Below are positions 1 through 8,171 of a stretch of DNA of 64,000 nucleotides, one piece after another. The number at the start of each line of letters is the position of its first letter. Position 1 is the stretch's first letter. The position numbers were made by a program, and so were the translations under genes. Source of the stretch: Clostridiaceae bacterium (lineage in GTDB: Bacteria > Bacillota > Clostridia > Lachnospirales > Lachnospiraceae); contig QXWR01000012.1 in the NCBI GenBank assembly GCA_009911065.1, positions 52,875 through 116,874 of the forward strand. The letters run 5' to 3'. The notes beneath the pieces are model-generated. The model was not told the origin of the DNA, ran no database searches, and saw only the letters and a program-made list of their open reading frames with translations.

Positions 1-78
1 CTTTTTAATGATGCTCACAGAGAGTATTATGAGATGGATGAGCAGCAGAAAAAACAGGTCCGGTTTTGTGGTTATTGA
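1..78 (+). CDS. 3' end of an upstream gene (partial)
   Basis: The first frame is open from base 1 to a TGA at 76-78, giving 25 mostly charged C-terminal residues ending in Phe-Cys-Gly-Tyr. A well-spaced gene start follows at 110 on the same strand, so this is probably the tail of the preceding gene. The fragment is too short to name a family. Its position next to a toxin-like cassette suggests it belongs to the same run of genes, but that is inference. Confidence 0.5.
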   Translation, partial: LFNDAHREYYEMDEQQKKQVRFCGY

Positions 79-109
79 GGTTTGAGATGGAGGGATTAGG
101 AGCAGACTT

Positions 110-610
110 ATGGAATATTTTTTATTAAAGCCTTTTGAAGGCGGGTGCAAGATCAAAATGAAGAGCCATAACAAAGATATTCTGATCTGCAGCATGAATA
201 AAAAGGGTGAGGAGCCGGATTTTACCCTTAGTCCCTGCCCTTTGATCAGCAATCGTTTCAAGGAACTGTTAGAGCAATTTCTGCCAAATATGGATTTTAC
301 TCCCTGTGTGATGGAGGGAAAAGGAGAACCGGATTTTTGGACGTTTGTTCCGAAGGAACAGGCAGTGGAGAAGGCCCGGTTCCATCCCGATGGGTCCGTC
401 TGCGCGGTAGAACCTATGGGACTGTTACCGATTTTTTTGGTTCCCAATTATAAAAAGGTATCTTATGTGATTCATCTGGCTCTGGCGGAAAGCCTTTTGC
501 GGCGCGGTTATGTAAATTTGGAACTTGAGCAAATCGAGACATTAGGAGGTGAAAGTTATGAATACGACTGGTGCAACGTCTGCAGCGGTGGAAATGATAA
601 AGCCAAATAA
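110..610 (+). CDS. Unrecognised 166-aa protein next to an HNH toxin; possible immunity protein
   Basis: The start at 110 has a good ribosome site (TTAGGAG, about 7 nt spacing). The protein is soluble, with no signal peptide or membrane segment. A central stretch (Pro-Leu-Ile-Ser-x-Arg-Phe-Lys-Glu-Leu-Leu, around residue 45) resembles the start of DUF1629/Imm11-type immunity proteins (PxxSxxLKxLL), but the match is by eye and weak. Its last 53 bases overlap the start of the nuclease gene at 558, a tight coupling typical of co-translated toxin/immunity or chaperone genes. The function stays open: it could protect against this toxin or a neighbouring one, or act as an adaptor. Confidence 0.6.
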   Translation: MEYFLLKPFEGGCKIKMKSHNKDILICSMNKKGEEPDFTLSPCPLISNRFKELLEQFLPNMDFTPCVMEGKGEPDFWTFVPKEQAVEKARFHPDGSVCAVEPMGLLPIFLVPNYKKVSYVIHLALAESLLRRGYVNLELEQIETLGGESYEYDWCNVCSGGNDKAK

Positions 611-1505
611 ATGTGAGCCTCCTAATTTATGCCCTTGTGATCCATTTTTAAAGTGTAATTCCAGGCTTCCTTATGGAAGCAGTGTGTGGGGAAAGCCAGA
701 TAAGCGAAAAAAAGCCATGGGATTGATTGCTTATAGTGCCAAAAACCCTATAACCGATCAAGCGTCTTTAGACAAAATGGCGGAAAAGTTTAGAAAAAGA
801 AATAAAAGAAACGAAAAGAAATATGAAAAATTTAATAAATTTTTTGCCAATCTTTATCCTTTGACGGGAAATGGTGAGGACGAAAGAGTTCTGACCCTGC
901 CGGAAATCGATGACAGTTACATGACGGCACAAATGAATGCTCTAAAAGGGTCAGATCTTTATAATACAGCTGTTTTTACCAATTTTCAGAGATCTATCTT
1001 TGTGCGGGCGAATCTGGTGAAGAATGGCACGAATGGTCAACTTGCCATGAAATCAGATCGATATATGGCTGAGAATAAAACGGTATATGAGTCAACCGAT
1101 ATGATTCCCTATATGGGCAAGTTTTCCAAAGAACAGTGGTCCGTAGATCATATTCAGACTAGGTCAAAAGGCGGATGCAACCGATTTTGCAACGGAGCGT
1201 TTTTGACGATTGGTGTCAATATAAGTAAGAAAGATGATTGGCCAGGGTGTCCGTGTATTGACTGCGGGAAAAAAGTAGATGAACAGAGTTCCTATAAGCT
1301 TTCAGCAGAGTCAAAGAAGTATGAACTTTATGAATGCCAGTATTTATGTAAAGCGAATAAAGACAAAAAGGGAAGAAAATTGCCTCCTCATTCTCCAAGC
1401 ATCATAAAAAAATACAAAAAAATCTGCGATCTGGATGATCCCCGTGATTTTGAAGGCCGCTTAAAACGGAATGTGGGAAAAGAAATAGATAAAATACGTA
1501 AATAG
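558..1505 (+). CDS. HNH-family nuclease toxin (putative polymorphic toxin)
   Basis: 315 aa starting at ATG 558, placed 8 nt after a perfect AGGAGG (544-549); the GTG at 549 lies inside that site and is not preferred. The C-terminal half has the core of an HNH/endonuclease VII fold: Val-Asp-His-Ile, then Arg-Ser-Lys-Gly-Gly-Cys-Asn and Cys-Asn (about residues 197-215). A Cys-x-Cys...Cys pair about 20 residues later could bind structural zinc. The N-terminal 25 residues are Cys/Pro-rich (Cys-Glu-Pro-Pro-Asn-x-Cys-Pro-Cys), followed by a Lys/Arg-rich helical stretch. There is no signal peptide, LXG or Rhs region. Short unrelated genes on both sides fit a toxin/immunity locus. The alternative is a phage-type HNH endonuclease. 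DNA cleavage is inferred from the motif. Confidence 0.6.
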   Translation: MNTTGATSAAVEMIKPNKCEPPNLCPCDPFLKCNSRLPYGSSVWGKPDKRKKAMGLIAYSAKNPITDQASLDKMAEKFRKRNKRNEKKYEKFNKFFANLYPLTGNGEDERVLTLPEIDDSYMTAQMNALKGSDLYNTAVFTNFQRSIFVRANLVKNGTNGQLAMKSDRYMAENKTVYESTDMIPYMGKFSKEQWSVDHIQTRSKGGCNRFCNGAFLTIGVNISKKDDWPGCPCIDCGKKVDEQSSYKLSAESKKYELYECQYLCKANKDKKGRKLPPHSPSIIKKYKKICDLDDPRDFEGRLKRNVGKEIDKIRK

Positions 1506-1524
1506 ACTGGGATGAGGGAAGCAA

Positions 1525-2247
1525 ATGAGTGATTTCAATGACAAACCGATAAACCAATTAGCCATAGAGAGCCGTACCTTGTGGGAAGGATGTATTTTGG
1601 CCTCTTGTGTCCACGGTGTTATGCTGGCGGAGTATCCGTTTACTATAGATGAGAATCGATGGTCCGGAGGAATCTATGTGATGGAGAATGGTGAAGGAGG
1701 GAAGGCAGCTCTTGTTTTTTCCGATGATGACGAAAATGAACTGATGTTTGGCATGTTTTGTGATTTTATGAGTCAGCGGACCGACCTGGTTCTTACGGAA
1801 GAATATTCCCAGTCTCATTACCAGGGGGCGCCTGAGGATATACAGGAAATGGCAGAGGCTCTGTCAATCCTTTTTCAGGTTCAGGCCGGAGAAGAGAATC
1901 TGCCTTTTGTGACAACCGGTTTTTGGGGGGAGGGCGGCCAGATTTTCAGCCATGACAATTATGAGGACTGGTTTTTACATGGCGGGCATGTTCTGGAACC
2001 GCTTCTAATGCCGTTTGAAGATGCAATGTCCTATTATCAGGTAAAATGTTCCATGGACGCCCCCAGGATGGAAATTGCAGAGCGCATTTATCGGGAACGC
2101 ATTAAGTCCCCGAAGGAAATCGTTGTTTTGAAAAAAGAAGAAATCGCTGTGTTAGAAGCAACCGGACCTTACAATATGCCGGTCTGTCAAGATATATTTG
2201 GACAGTTTGGAATTGTGTTTGAGGGAGAAACAAAAGGGGAAACCTAA
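1525..2247 (+). CDS. Unrecognised 240-aa acidic protein, candidate immunity protein for the HNH toxin
   Basis: It starts 19 nt after the nuclease stop with a ribosome site GAGGGAAG before ATG 1525. It is cytoplasmic, acidic and rich in Trp/Phe/Asp/Glu, as many nuclease-neutralising immunity proteins are, with clusters such as Ser-Asp-Asp-Asp-Glu-Asn-Glu near residue 66. No known domain was recognised; it is not a clear SUKH protein. Same strand, close spacing and its place directly behind the toxin are the only functional clues. A terminator overlaps its stop codon, closing the cassette. Confidence 0.6.
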   Translation: MSDFNDKPINQLAIESRTLWEGCILASCVHGVMLAEYPFTIDENRWSGGIYVMENGEGGKAALVFSDDDENELMFGMFCDFMSQRTDLVLTEEYSQSHYQGAPEDIQEMAEALSILFQVQAGEENLPFVTTGFWGEGGQIFSHDNYEDWFLHGGHVLEPLLMPFEDAMSYYQVKCSMDAPRMEIAERIYRERIKSPKEIVVLKKEEIAVLEATGPYNMPVCQDIFGQFGIVFEGETKGET

Positions 2248-2269
2248 AAGGATTCCCCTCTTTTCTTTT
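2236..2269 (+). terminator. Terminator of the toxin cassette
   Basis: GGGGAA (2236-2241) pairs with TTCCCC (2253-2258), followed by the T-rich run TCTTTTCTTTTT. The 5' arm lies in the last codons of the upstream gene. Confidence 0.65.
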
Positions 2270-2376
2270 TCAAGGCTTGACAATTTTTCCAATTCTCAAT
2301 AGAATGGATGAAAAAGCTTATACAAAAAGGGCAGAGGTTCAGGATTCTGAGCGGTTTCCCGGAGATGGAGGACAAT

Positions 2377-2829
2377 ATGAGGGCAGTAGTGCAGCGTGTG
2401 ACCCATGCAAGTGTCACTGTAGATGGAGAGCTTTTAGGGCAGATTGGAAAGGGATTTCTGATTTTTTTAGGAGTGGCAGAAGGAGATACCCGGGAGATCA
2501 CTGAGCGAATGGCGGACAAGATCTGCCGTTTGCGGATTTTTGAAGATGAGAATGGGAAGACCAATCTGTCTTTGGCAGATGTAGAGGGAGAACTTCTGGT
2601 GATCAGTCAGTTCACATTGTATGCAGATTGTAAAAAGGGGAACCGTCCCAGCTTTGTGAAGGCAGGAGCGCCCAGAATGGCAGAAGCATTGTATGAGCGT
2701 TTTATGGAGCATTGCAGGGCGTATGTGGATGTGGTGGAGAAAGGTCGTTTTGGAGCTGACATGAAGGTAGAGCTTCTCAATGACGGGCCATTTACATTAA
2801 TGCTGGACAGTGAAGATCTTTTTGGATAA
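2377..2829 (+). CDS. dtd: D-aminoacyl-tRNA deacylase
   Basis: 150 aa, the usual family length. It hydrolyses D-amino acids (and mis-charged Gly) from tRNA in the cytoplasm. The start is ATG 2377, giving the classic N-terminus Met-Arg-Ala-Val-Val-Gln-Arg-Val, with GGAGG 6 nt upstream; an earlier in-frame ATG at 2308 only adds a non-conserved leader. Family signatures are present: the Ser-Gln-Phe-Thr-Leu-Tyr-Ala motif (about residue 78) and the Gly-Asn-Arg-Pro-Ser-Phe segment. It is 21 nt upstream of the sigma-54 activator gene and may share its transcript, but the functions are unrelated. Confidence 0.95.
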   Translation: MRAVVQRVTHASVTVDGELLGQIGKGFLIFLGVAEGDTREITERMADKICRLRIFEDENGKTNLSLADVEGELLVISQFTLYADCKKGNRPSFVKAGAPRMAEALYERFMEHCRAYVDVVEKGRFGADMKVELLNDGPFTLMLDSEDLFG

Positions 2830-2850
2830 ACAGAGAGAAAGGGGCTTCCT

Positions 2851-4983
2851 ATGAAAAAACGGATTTCCGTCATAACTCTTGCTCTCAGGTCAGGCGATTT
2901 TTATGCCAGACAGTTTCAGGACATTTTTGGAGATCTGGCAGAAGTTCGGGCTTACAGCACAGGAGATGGTTCTGTGGAAGGGATTGAGCCTTCCGATTTG
3001 TATGTGGTGTCCACGGACGCATTTGAGGCAGCAGAGGAGGCCAGACAGTACGTTCCTTCCAAAGGGCAGGTGGCAGAGATTCACCTGACTTATGCAAAAG
3101 ATGTGGTTCGGGACTTGAAAAAGATTCCAAAGGGAACCAGAGTATTGTTTGTAAATATTACCAGCCAGATGGCTAGAGAAGCCATTACACAATTGGAGCA
3201 GCTGGGTGTGAATCAGCTTCACTTTGAAGCTTATGGGCCGGATTTGGCAGTTCCGTCCACAGCGGCAGCCACAGCTTTGTGGGAAGGAATTGATTTGGCT
3301 GTGACTCCCGATGAAACCAGTCTGGTTCCTGCCGGAATTGAAAAGATAATCAACATCGGCCATCGTCCCTGCACCCCGGCCACCATGATTGAGGCGGCTT
3401 TGCGGCTGGGACTGGAACGAATTTTGGAGGAAAAACGTTTTCAGAATTATATGAAATCCATGGCTGCATGTAACTACAGCTTTGAACAGATGTTCAAACG
3501 TTCCAGACAGCTGGAAAGCCGGTTTGACATTTTGATTGAGATTCTGGATGAGGGTATGATTGGAGTCAATGAGCAGGGCGAGGTTTTTGCCATCAATCAG
3601 AAAGCAAGAGAAATTACGGGAGTAGAGGCAGGGCTGGCTATGGGACGGATTGGAGGGAGGGTGTTTCCCTACATCCCCTTTCAAAAGGCTATGAACGAGA
3701 AAAATAAACTTCCCCCAAGACTGATTCGGGTAGGTTCTGCCAACATTAATTTGACAGTGGTTCCAGTGCTTTGGCGGGGAGAGTGCATCGGCGCTTTTGC
3801 AACGTTACAGTGGTTTAATGAGCTGGAGCGGCGTCAGAATGAGCTGCGCAGTCAGCTGCGCCACAAAGGATACCGGGCAAAATACTGTTTTGATGATGTG
3901 ATTGGTCATTCCAGGGCTATTGAACGGACAAAGGAAATCCTGAAGAAGATGGCTCTTACAGAGTCGCCCGTGTTGTTAATCGGAGAGACGGGCACAGGAA
4001 AAGAATTGCTGGCCCATGCGGTCCATCATGCTTCAAAACGCAGGGAAGGGCCATTTGTGGCGATCAATGTGGCGGCTGTGCCAGAGAATCTTTTGGAGAG
4101 CGAGCTGTTTGGATATGAGGAAGGGGCGTTTACCGGGGCAAAGAAAGGTGGTCGTCCTGGACTTTTTGAGTTTGCTCACAAGGGAACTTTGTTCTTGGAT
4201 GAAGTGGAGGGGATGAGTCCTGCCATGCAGGTAAAGCTTCTTAGGGTTTTGCAGGAGCAGGAGATTATGCGGGTGGGCGGAAATCAGATGATCAATGTGG
4301 ATGTGCGGATTGTGGCGGCAACCAATGAGTCTTTGGAGAAAAAGGTGGAAGAGGGAAGTTTCCGCCGGGATTTATACTATCGGCTCAATGCGCTTCCAGC
4401 GTTGATTCCGCCTCTTAGGGAACGGGAGGATGACATTTTATTTCTTTTGGAGAATTTCCGCAGCCGTTGTGGAGGAAGCTTTGAACTGTCCGAGGAAGTG
4501 CGGGAAATTCTGATGGAATATACCTGGCCGGGAAATATCCGGGAGCTTCAAAATGTGGTGGAATATTTAAGTTTCACAGGCCACAGCCAAATCGGTCCGG
4601 AAGACCTGCCGCCAACCTTTCCTCCGTCTCGCCAGCCTCTTCGGCCTCTAAAAGAGCAAATAACGGAAATTGGTCAAAGTCTGGAAACAACCGAATTATT
4701 AAACACCAATAAGAGTCTGGAATTTTGGTATGTTCTTGGGCAAATGTATAAAGCTTCGGAAGAAGGAACCTTCATTGGCCGGGAGTCTATTTTACAAAGT
4801 GCAAAAGAATGCCATTTTCCTCTGTCTCAAAAAGAAGTAAGAACAATATTGGAGGAAATGGCAGGCAAGGGATTGGCAAAGGTAGGAAAGGGGCGGGGAG
4901 GCAGCCGGCTAACCCCTGCCGGCCGGAAAATGTGGGAAGAAAATGCAAGGGAAAAGGAAAACTTTAACCAAATGGACTATTAA
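2851..4983 (+). CDS. PrpR-type sigma-54-dependent transcriptional activator with a C-terminal winged helix
   Basis: 710 aa. Domains in order: an N-terminal PrpR_N-like ligand domain (1-170), a PAS-like region (about 215-320), then a sigma-54 AAA+ domain (about 345-575). The AAA+ domain has Walker A Gly-Glu-Thr-Gly-Thr-Gly-Lys-Glu (near 377), the sigma-54 contact loop GAFTGA (near 426) and Walker B Leu-Phe-Leu-Asp-Glu. The C-terminus is unusual: instead of the short Fis-type helix-turn-helix, residues about 620-700 look like a winged-helix domain ending in [10 protein letters not shown]. A near-consensus -24/-12 promoter lies 68 nt past the stop, before the C-S lyase/transporter operon, making that operon the obvious target. 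Three AACCAA(A/T) repeats at 4966, 4984 and 4993 could be activator sites, although this is weak. Confidence 0.9.
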   Translation: MKKRISVITLALRSGDFYARQFQDIFGDLAEVRAYSTGDGSVEGIEPSDLYVVSTDAFEAAEEARQYVPSKGQVAEIHLTYAKDVVRDLKKIPKGTRVLFVNITSQMAREAITQLEQLGVNQLHFEAYGPDLAVPSTAAATALWEGIDLAVTPDETSLVPAGIEKIINIGHRPCTPATMIEAALRLGLERILEEKRFQNYMKSMAACNYSFEQMFKRSRQLESRFDILIEILDEGMIGVNEQGEVFAINQKAREITGVEAGLAMGRIGGRVFPYIPFQKAMNEKNKLPPRLIRVGSANINLTVVPVLWRGECIGAFATLQWFNELERRQNELRSQLRHKGYRAKYCFDDVIGHSRAIERTKEILKKMALTESPVLLIGETGTGKELLAHAVHHASKRREGPFVAINVAAVPENLLESELFGYEEGAFTGAKKGGRPGLFEFAHKGTLFLDEVEGMSPAMQVKLLRVLQEQEIMRVGGNQMINVDVRIVAATNESLEKKVEEGSFRRDLYYRLNALPALIPPLREREDDILFLLENFRSRCGGSFELSEEVREILMEYTWPGNIRELQNVVEYLSFTGHSQIGPEDLPPTFPPSRQPLRPLKEQITEIGQSLETTELLNTNKSLEFWYVLGQMYKASEEGTFIGRESILQSAKECHFPLSQKEVRTILEEMAGKGLAKVGKGRGGSRLTPAGRKMWEENAREKENFNQMDY

Positions 4984-5050
4984 AACCAAATAAACCAATC
5001 GTAATGAGGATGTATGGATAAAAAAACAAGGAAATACGTCCTCTTTTTAT

Positions 5051-5067
5051 TTGGCATGGAAATTGCT
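5051..5067 (+). promoter_or_regulatory. Sigma-54 (-24/-12) promoter of the C-S lyase/AbgT operon
   Basis: TTGGCATGGAAATTGCT matches TTGGCAC-N5-TTGCW except for one base, with the invariant GG (5053-5054) and GC (5065-5066) exactly 12 nt apart. Transcription would start near 5078, leaving a leader of about 260 nt before the first gene. The adjacent gene encodes the matching activator. Confidence 0.85.
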
Positions 5068-5078
5068 GTATATATGAA

Positions 5079-5338
5079 TTGGGAAACAAAATCTGAAGGA
5101 GACTGGTTCAGATTGGTCTGGCTCTTTTATCTGGTTCATAAATCCAGCCTTTGACCAGATAGGGTGGCAGATGGCGCAGGAAATGCGTCGAAACAGTCAA
5201 ATACCCTGGGGCAAACAACGGGGTGACAAGGTTAAATGTAGCAGGCCAAGGGGATTTGATCCTTGCGGCATTCGCCAAATGGCTCATTGTTTGCAAAAAT
5301 AAAGACTGCTGCTGACAGCAGAGAACAGGAGCGTGAGT
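5079..5338 (+). other. Long untranslated leader of the sigma-54 operon
   Basis: No gene is supported between the promoter and ATG 5339. Several short inverted repeats occur; the clearest is CTGCTG-CTGA-CAGCAG just upstream of the ribosome site. It does not match SAM, glycine, cobalamin or T-box elements as far as I can tell by eye. It may be an unstructured leader or an unidentified cis element. Confidence 0.4.
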
Positions 5339-6508
5339 ATGAAATACAACTTTGATGAAGTCATTGACCGTAACAACAACCGTTCGGCCAAGTATGACGA
5401 GAGGGGAAAGAAGTTCGGTGTAAAGGATGTGATTCCTTTGTGGATTGCCGACATGGATTTTAAGACGGCACAGCCTGTCATCGATGCTTTGAAAGACAGG
5501 GCAGAGGAGGGAATCTGGGGATACACCTCCCGGCCGGATTCCTATTATGAGGCATTGTGTGGATGGAAGAAGCGCCATCATGGCTGGGAGATTGACAAGA
5601 GTATGCTTAGCTTCAGCCTGGGAGTGGTTCCTTCTTTATCCTCCATTGTGTACATATTTACAAAGCCAGGGGAAAAGGTGCTCATTCAGACACCGGTATA
5701 TTCTGAGTTTTATGACGTGACGGAAAGCTGGGGGCGTCAGGTGGTGGAAAGTCCTTTGGTAGAAAAAGACGGCAAATGGACCGTGGATTTTGAAGATTTT
5801 GAGAAAAAGGCCAAGGAAGCTAAGGTGTTTTTCCTGTGCAGCCCCCACAATCCTTTGGGAATTGTGTGGACCAGGGAAGAGCTGACCCGGATGTGCCAGA
5901 TCTGTATGGAAAATCAGGTGCTCATTGTATCCGATGAGATTCATTCGGATCTTGTATTTCATGGGAAGACTCACATTCCCACAGCAACCCTGTCCCCGGA
6001 GATTGGAAATCATGTGATTACTTGTATTTCCGGGACAAAGACCTTTAATATGGCAGGGCTTCAGGCTTCCGCGGTTGTATTTCCTAACCAGGAATTAAAG
6101 GATTTATATGATAAATTCTGGTTTAACCTGGATATTCACCGAAACAACGCCTTCAGCTCCATTGCCATGGAGACGGCTTTCAACGAAGGAGAGGAATGGC
6201 TGGAACAGCTTTTGGAGTATATTTCCGGAAATTTTGATTTTATTAAAGCTTACTGTCAGGAAAATATTCCGCAGATTAAGCCTAATGTTCCAGATGCGAC
6301 GTATCTGGTTTGGCTGGACTGTAGAGAATTGGGAATGAGTAACGAAGAGCTTCGGGCATTTATGATCGAAAAGGCAGGCTTGGGCCTGAATGAGGGATGG
6401 GCCTTTGGGCGGAGTCTCTCTGGGTTTATGCGCTTGAACGCAGCTTGCCCCCGCAGTGTAATCCGGCAGGCTTTAGAGCAATTAAAGGCAGCTTTGGAAG
6501 CAAGATAA
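5339..6508 (+). CDS. MalY/PatB-type PLP-dependent C-S lyase (cystathionine beta-lyase family)
   Basis: 389 aa, a fold-type I aminotransferase-like enzyme. Family members split cystathionine or other cysteine S-conjugates to a thiol, pyruvate and ammonia in the cytoplasm. ATG 5339 follows AGGAG by 7 nt and gives the typical MKYNFDE start; a GTG two codons earlier is less likely. Signatures: Pro-Leu-Trp-Ile-Ala-Asp-Met-Asp-Phe near the N-terminus, Ser-Pro-His-Asn-Pro-Leu-Gly near 165, and the PLP lysine in Ser-Gly-Thr-Lys-Thr-Phe-Asn near 230. It is the first gene of the sigma-54 operon and is followed by a peptide-type transporter and a peptidase, so the substrate may arrive as a peptide or conjugate (inference). 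Confidence 0.9.
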   Translation: MKYNFDEVIDRNNNRSAKYDERGKKFGVKDVIPLWIADMDFKTAQPVIDALKDRAEEGIWGYTSRPDSYYEALCGWKKRHHGWEIDKSMLSFSLGVVPSLSSIVYIFTKPGEKVLIQTPVYSEFYDVTESWGRQVVESPLVEKDGKWTVDFEDFEKKAKEAKVFFLCSPHNPLGIVWTREELTRMCQICMENQVLIVSDEIHSDLVFHGKTHIPTATLSPEIGNHVITCISGTKTFNMAGLQASAVVFPNQELKDLYDKFWFNLDIHRNNAFSSIAMETAFNEGEEWLEQLLEYISGNFDFIKAYCQENIPQIKPNVPDATYLVWLDCRELGMSNEELRAFMIEKAGLGLNEGWAFGRSLSGFMRLNAACPRSVIRQALEQLKAALEAR

Positions 6509-6535
6509 AGAGACAAAATAACGGAGGAAAATGGA

Positions 6536-8080
6536 ATGGCAAAGGAAAAAGCAAATAAGGGGTTTATACTTCGGGCATTGGATACCGTAGAAAAAGTCGG
6601 AAACGGGCTTCCCAATCCGGCAACTATTTTTTTGATGCTTACAGGAATTGTGATTGTTCTGTCAGTCATTTGTGCGGCTTGCGGCGTGTCTGTGACCTAT
6701 GATTATCTGGACAGCTCCAAGGGAGAGATTACTCAGACTACTGTGTCAGCAGTGAATCTTCTGGCTCCTGACAGCATTCGCCATATGGTGACAACGGTTG
6801 TAAGTAATTTTACTGGTTTCTTCGCTTTGGGAACGGTATTTACGATTATGATTGGTGTGGGCGTTGCAGACGGAACGGGATTTATGTCTGCTCTTTTGCG
6901 GAAGGTAGCAGCTTCCACTCCAAAAGCATTTGTTACTTCTGTGGTGGTATTTTTAGGAATTATGTCTAACATTGCCTCTTCCACAGGTTATGTGGTATTG
7001 GTTCCGCTGGGGGCAATTTTGTTCATGGCATTTGGGCGTCATCCCATCGCAGGACTTGCGGCAGCTTTTGCAGGGGTGTCAGGGGGTTGGAGTGCAAATC
7101 TGTTAATTGGAACCAATGACCCAATGTTTGCCGGTATGTCCACTCAGGCCGCTCAGATGATTGACCCTGGGTACAATGTGCTTCCGGTTTGTAACTGGTA
7201 TTTTATGGTGGCATCTACGTTTTTGATTACAGCTGTGGGAACTTTGGTGACAGACAAGATCATTGAACCTCGTTTAACTCCCTATGTGCCGGATGAGTCT
7301 GAGGTGGTGCAGGATATTGGAGACAATGAGAAGCGAGGGATGCGTTTTGCAGGAATTACGGCTGTTGTATATTTGATCGTAATGGCAGCCTTGGTTGTTC
7401 CGGAAAACGGACTTTTGAGAAATCCGGAAACTCACTCATTTTTAAGCTCTCCATTTATGAGCGGAATTATTTTCTTTATGATGCTGCTGTTTTTGCTTCC
7501 TGGTCTGGCTTACGGTATTGGCGCTGGGTCTATTAAAAATGATAAAGATGTGGTGGCCCTGATGAATAAGACCATCAGTGGTCTGGCTAGCTTTATGGTG
7601 CTGATTTTCTTTGCGGCTCAGTTTACAGCTTGCTTTAACTACTCTAATTTAGGGACCATCATCTCTGTATCCGGAGCTAATTTCCTGGAGTCAGTAGGAT
7701 TTACAGGACTTCCGCTGGTTATTTGCTTTATTGTTTTGACTGCGTTTATCAATATTTTTATTGCGGTTGACTCTGCAAAATGGGCCATTATGGCGCCGAT
7801 TTTTGTGCCGATGTTTATGCGTCTCGGCCTGTCTCCGGAGCTGACTCAGGTGGCTTATCGAATCGGTGATTCCAGCACGAATATTATTGCTCCACTGATG
7901 CCGTTTTTCGTACTGACTGTGGCATTTTTCCAGAAGTATGACAAGAAGGCAGGAATCGGAAGCGTAATTTCCACCATGCTGCCCTATTCTATTGCTTTTT
8001 TGATTGGCTGGATTATTATGTTTGCCGTGTGGTATCTGCTGAAACTGCCCTTGGGACCAGGTTCACCGATGTTTTATTAA
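6536..8080 (+). CDS. AbgT-family transporter
   Basis: 514 aa, polytopic, about a dozen hydrophobic segments; the length fits the AbgT (p-aminobenzoyl-glutamate) family. Recognisable family segments include Leu-Pro-Asn-Pro-Ala-Thr-Ile-Phe near residue 25, Gly-Leu-Ala-Ala-Ala-Phe-Ala-Gly-Val-Ser-Gly-Gly and Leu-Ile-Gly-Thr-Asn-Asp-Pro. Family members import aminobenzoyl-glutamate or other small acyl-amino acids/peptides, and some act as exporters. The start has GGAGG 7-11 nt upstream. Its place between a C-S lyase and an M24 peptidase suggests uptake of a peptide-like sulfur compound, but the sequence does not reveal the substrate. Confidence 0.92.
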   Translation: MAKEKANKGFILRALDTVEKVGNGLPNPATIFLMLTGIVIVLSVICAACGVSVTYDYLDSSKGEITQTTVSAVNLLAPDSIRHMVTTVVSNFTGFFALGTVFTIMIGVGVADGTGFMSALLRKVAASTPKAFVTSVVVFLGIMSNIASSTGYVVLVPLGAILFMAFGRHPIAGLAAAFAGVSGGWSANLLIGTNDPMFAGMSTQAAQMIDPGYNVLPVCNWYFMVASTFLITAVGTLVTDKIIEPRLTPYVPDESEVVQDIGDNEKRGMRFAGITAVVYLIVMAALVVPENGLLRNPETHSFLSSPFMSGIIFFMMLLFLLPGLAYGIGAGSIKNDKDVVALMNKTISGLASFMVLIFFAAQFTACFNYSNLGTIISVSGANFLESVGFTGLPLVICFIVLTAFINIFIAVDSAKWAIMAPIFVPMFMRLGLSPELTQVAYRIGDSSTNIIAPLMPFFVLTVAFFQKYDKKAGIGSVISTMLPYSIAFLIGWIIMFAVWYLLKLPLGPGSPMFY

Positions 8081-8171
8081 GGAGAAAATGATTTTTAAAA
8101 AGAAAACCGTTTGAAATGGCAAGTGGCGAGATAAAAAATAATAAGATGAAAGAAATAAGGGGTGAAAGGAT

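Noticed and set aside
558..700. PAAR-like spike domain at the N-terminus of the HNH protein
   Set aside because: The Cys/Pro-rich start is suggestive, but the glycine-rich PAAR repeats are absent.
5108..5581. 157-aa minus-strand frame opposite the sigma-54 leader and C-S lyase gene
   Set aside because: Shadow of the lyase gene; no ribosome site or recognisable domain.
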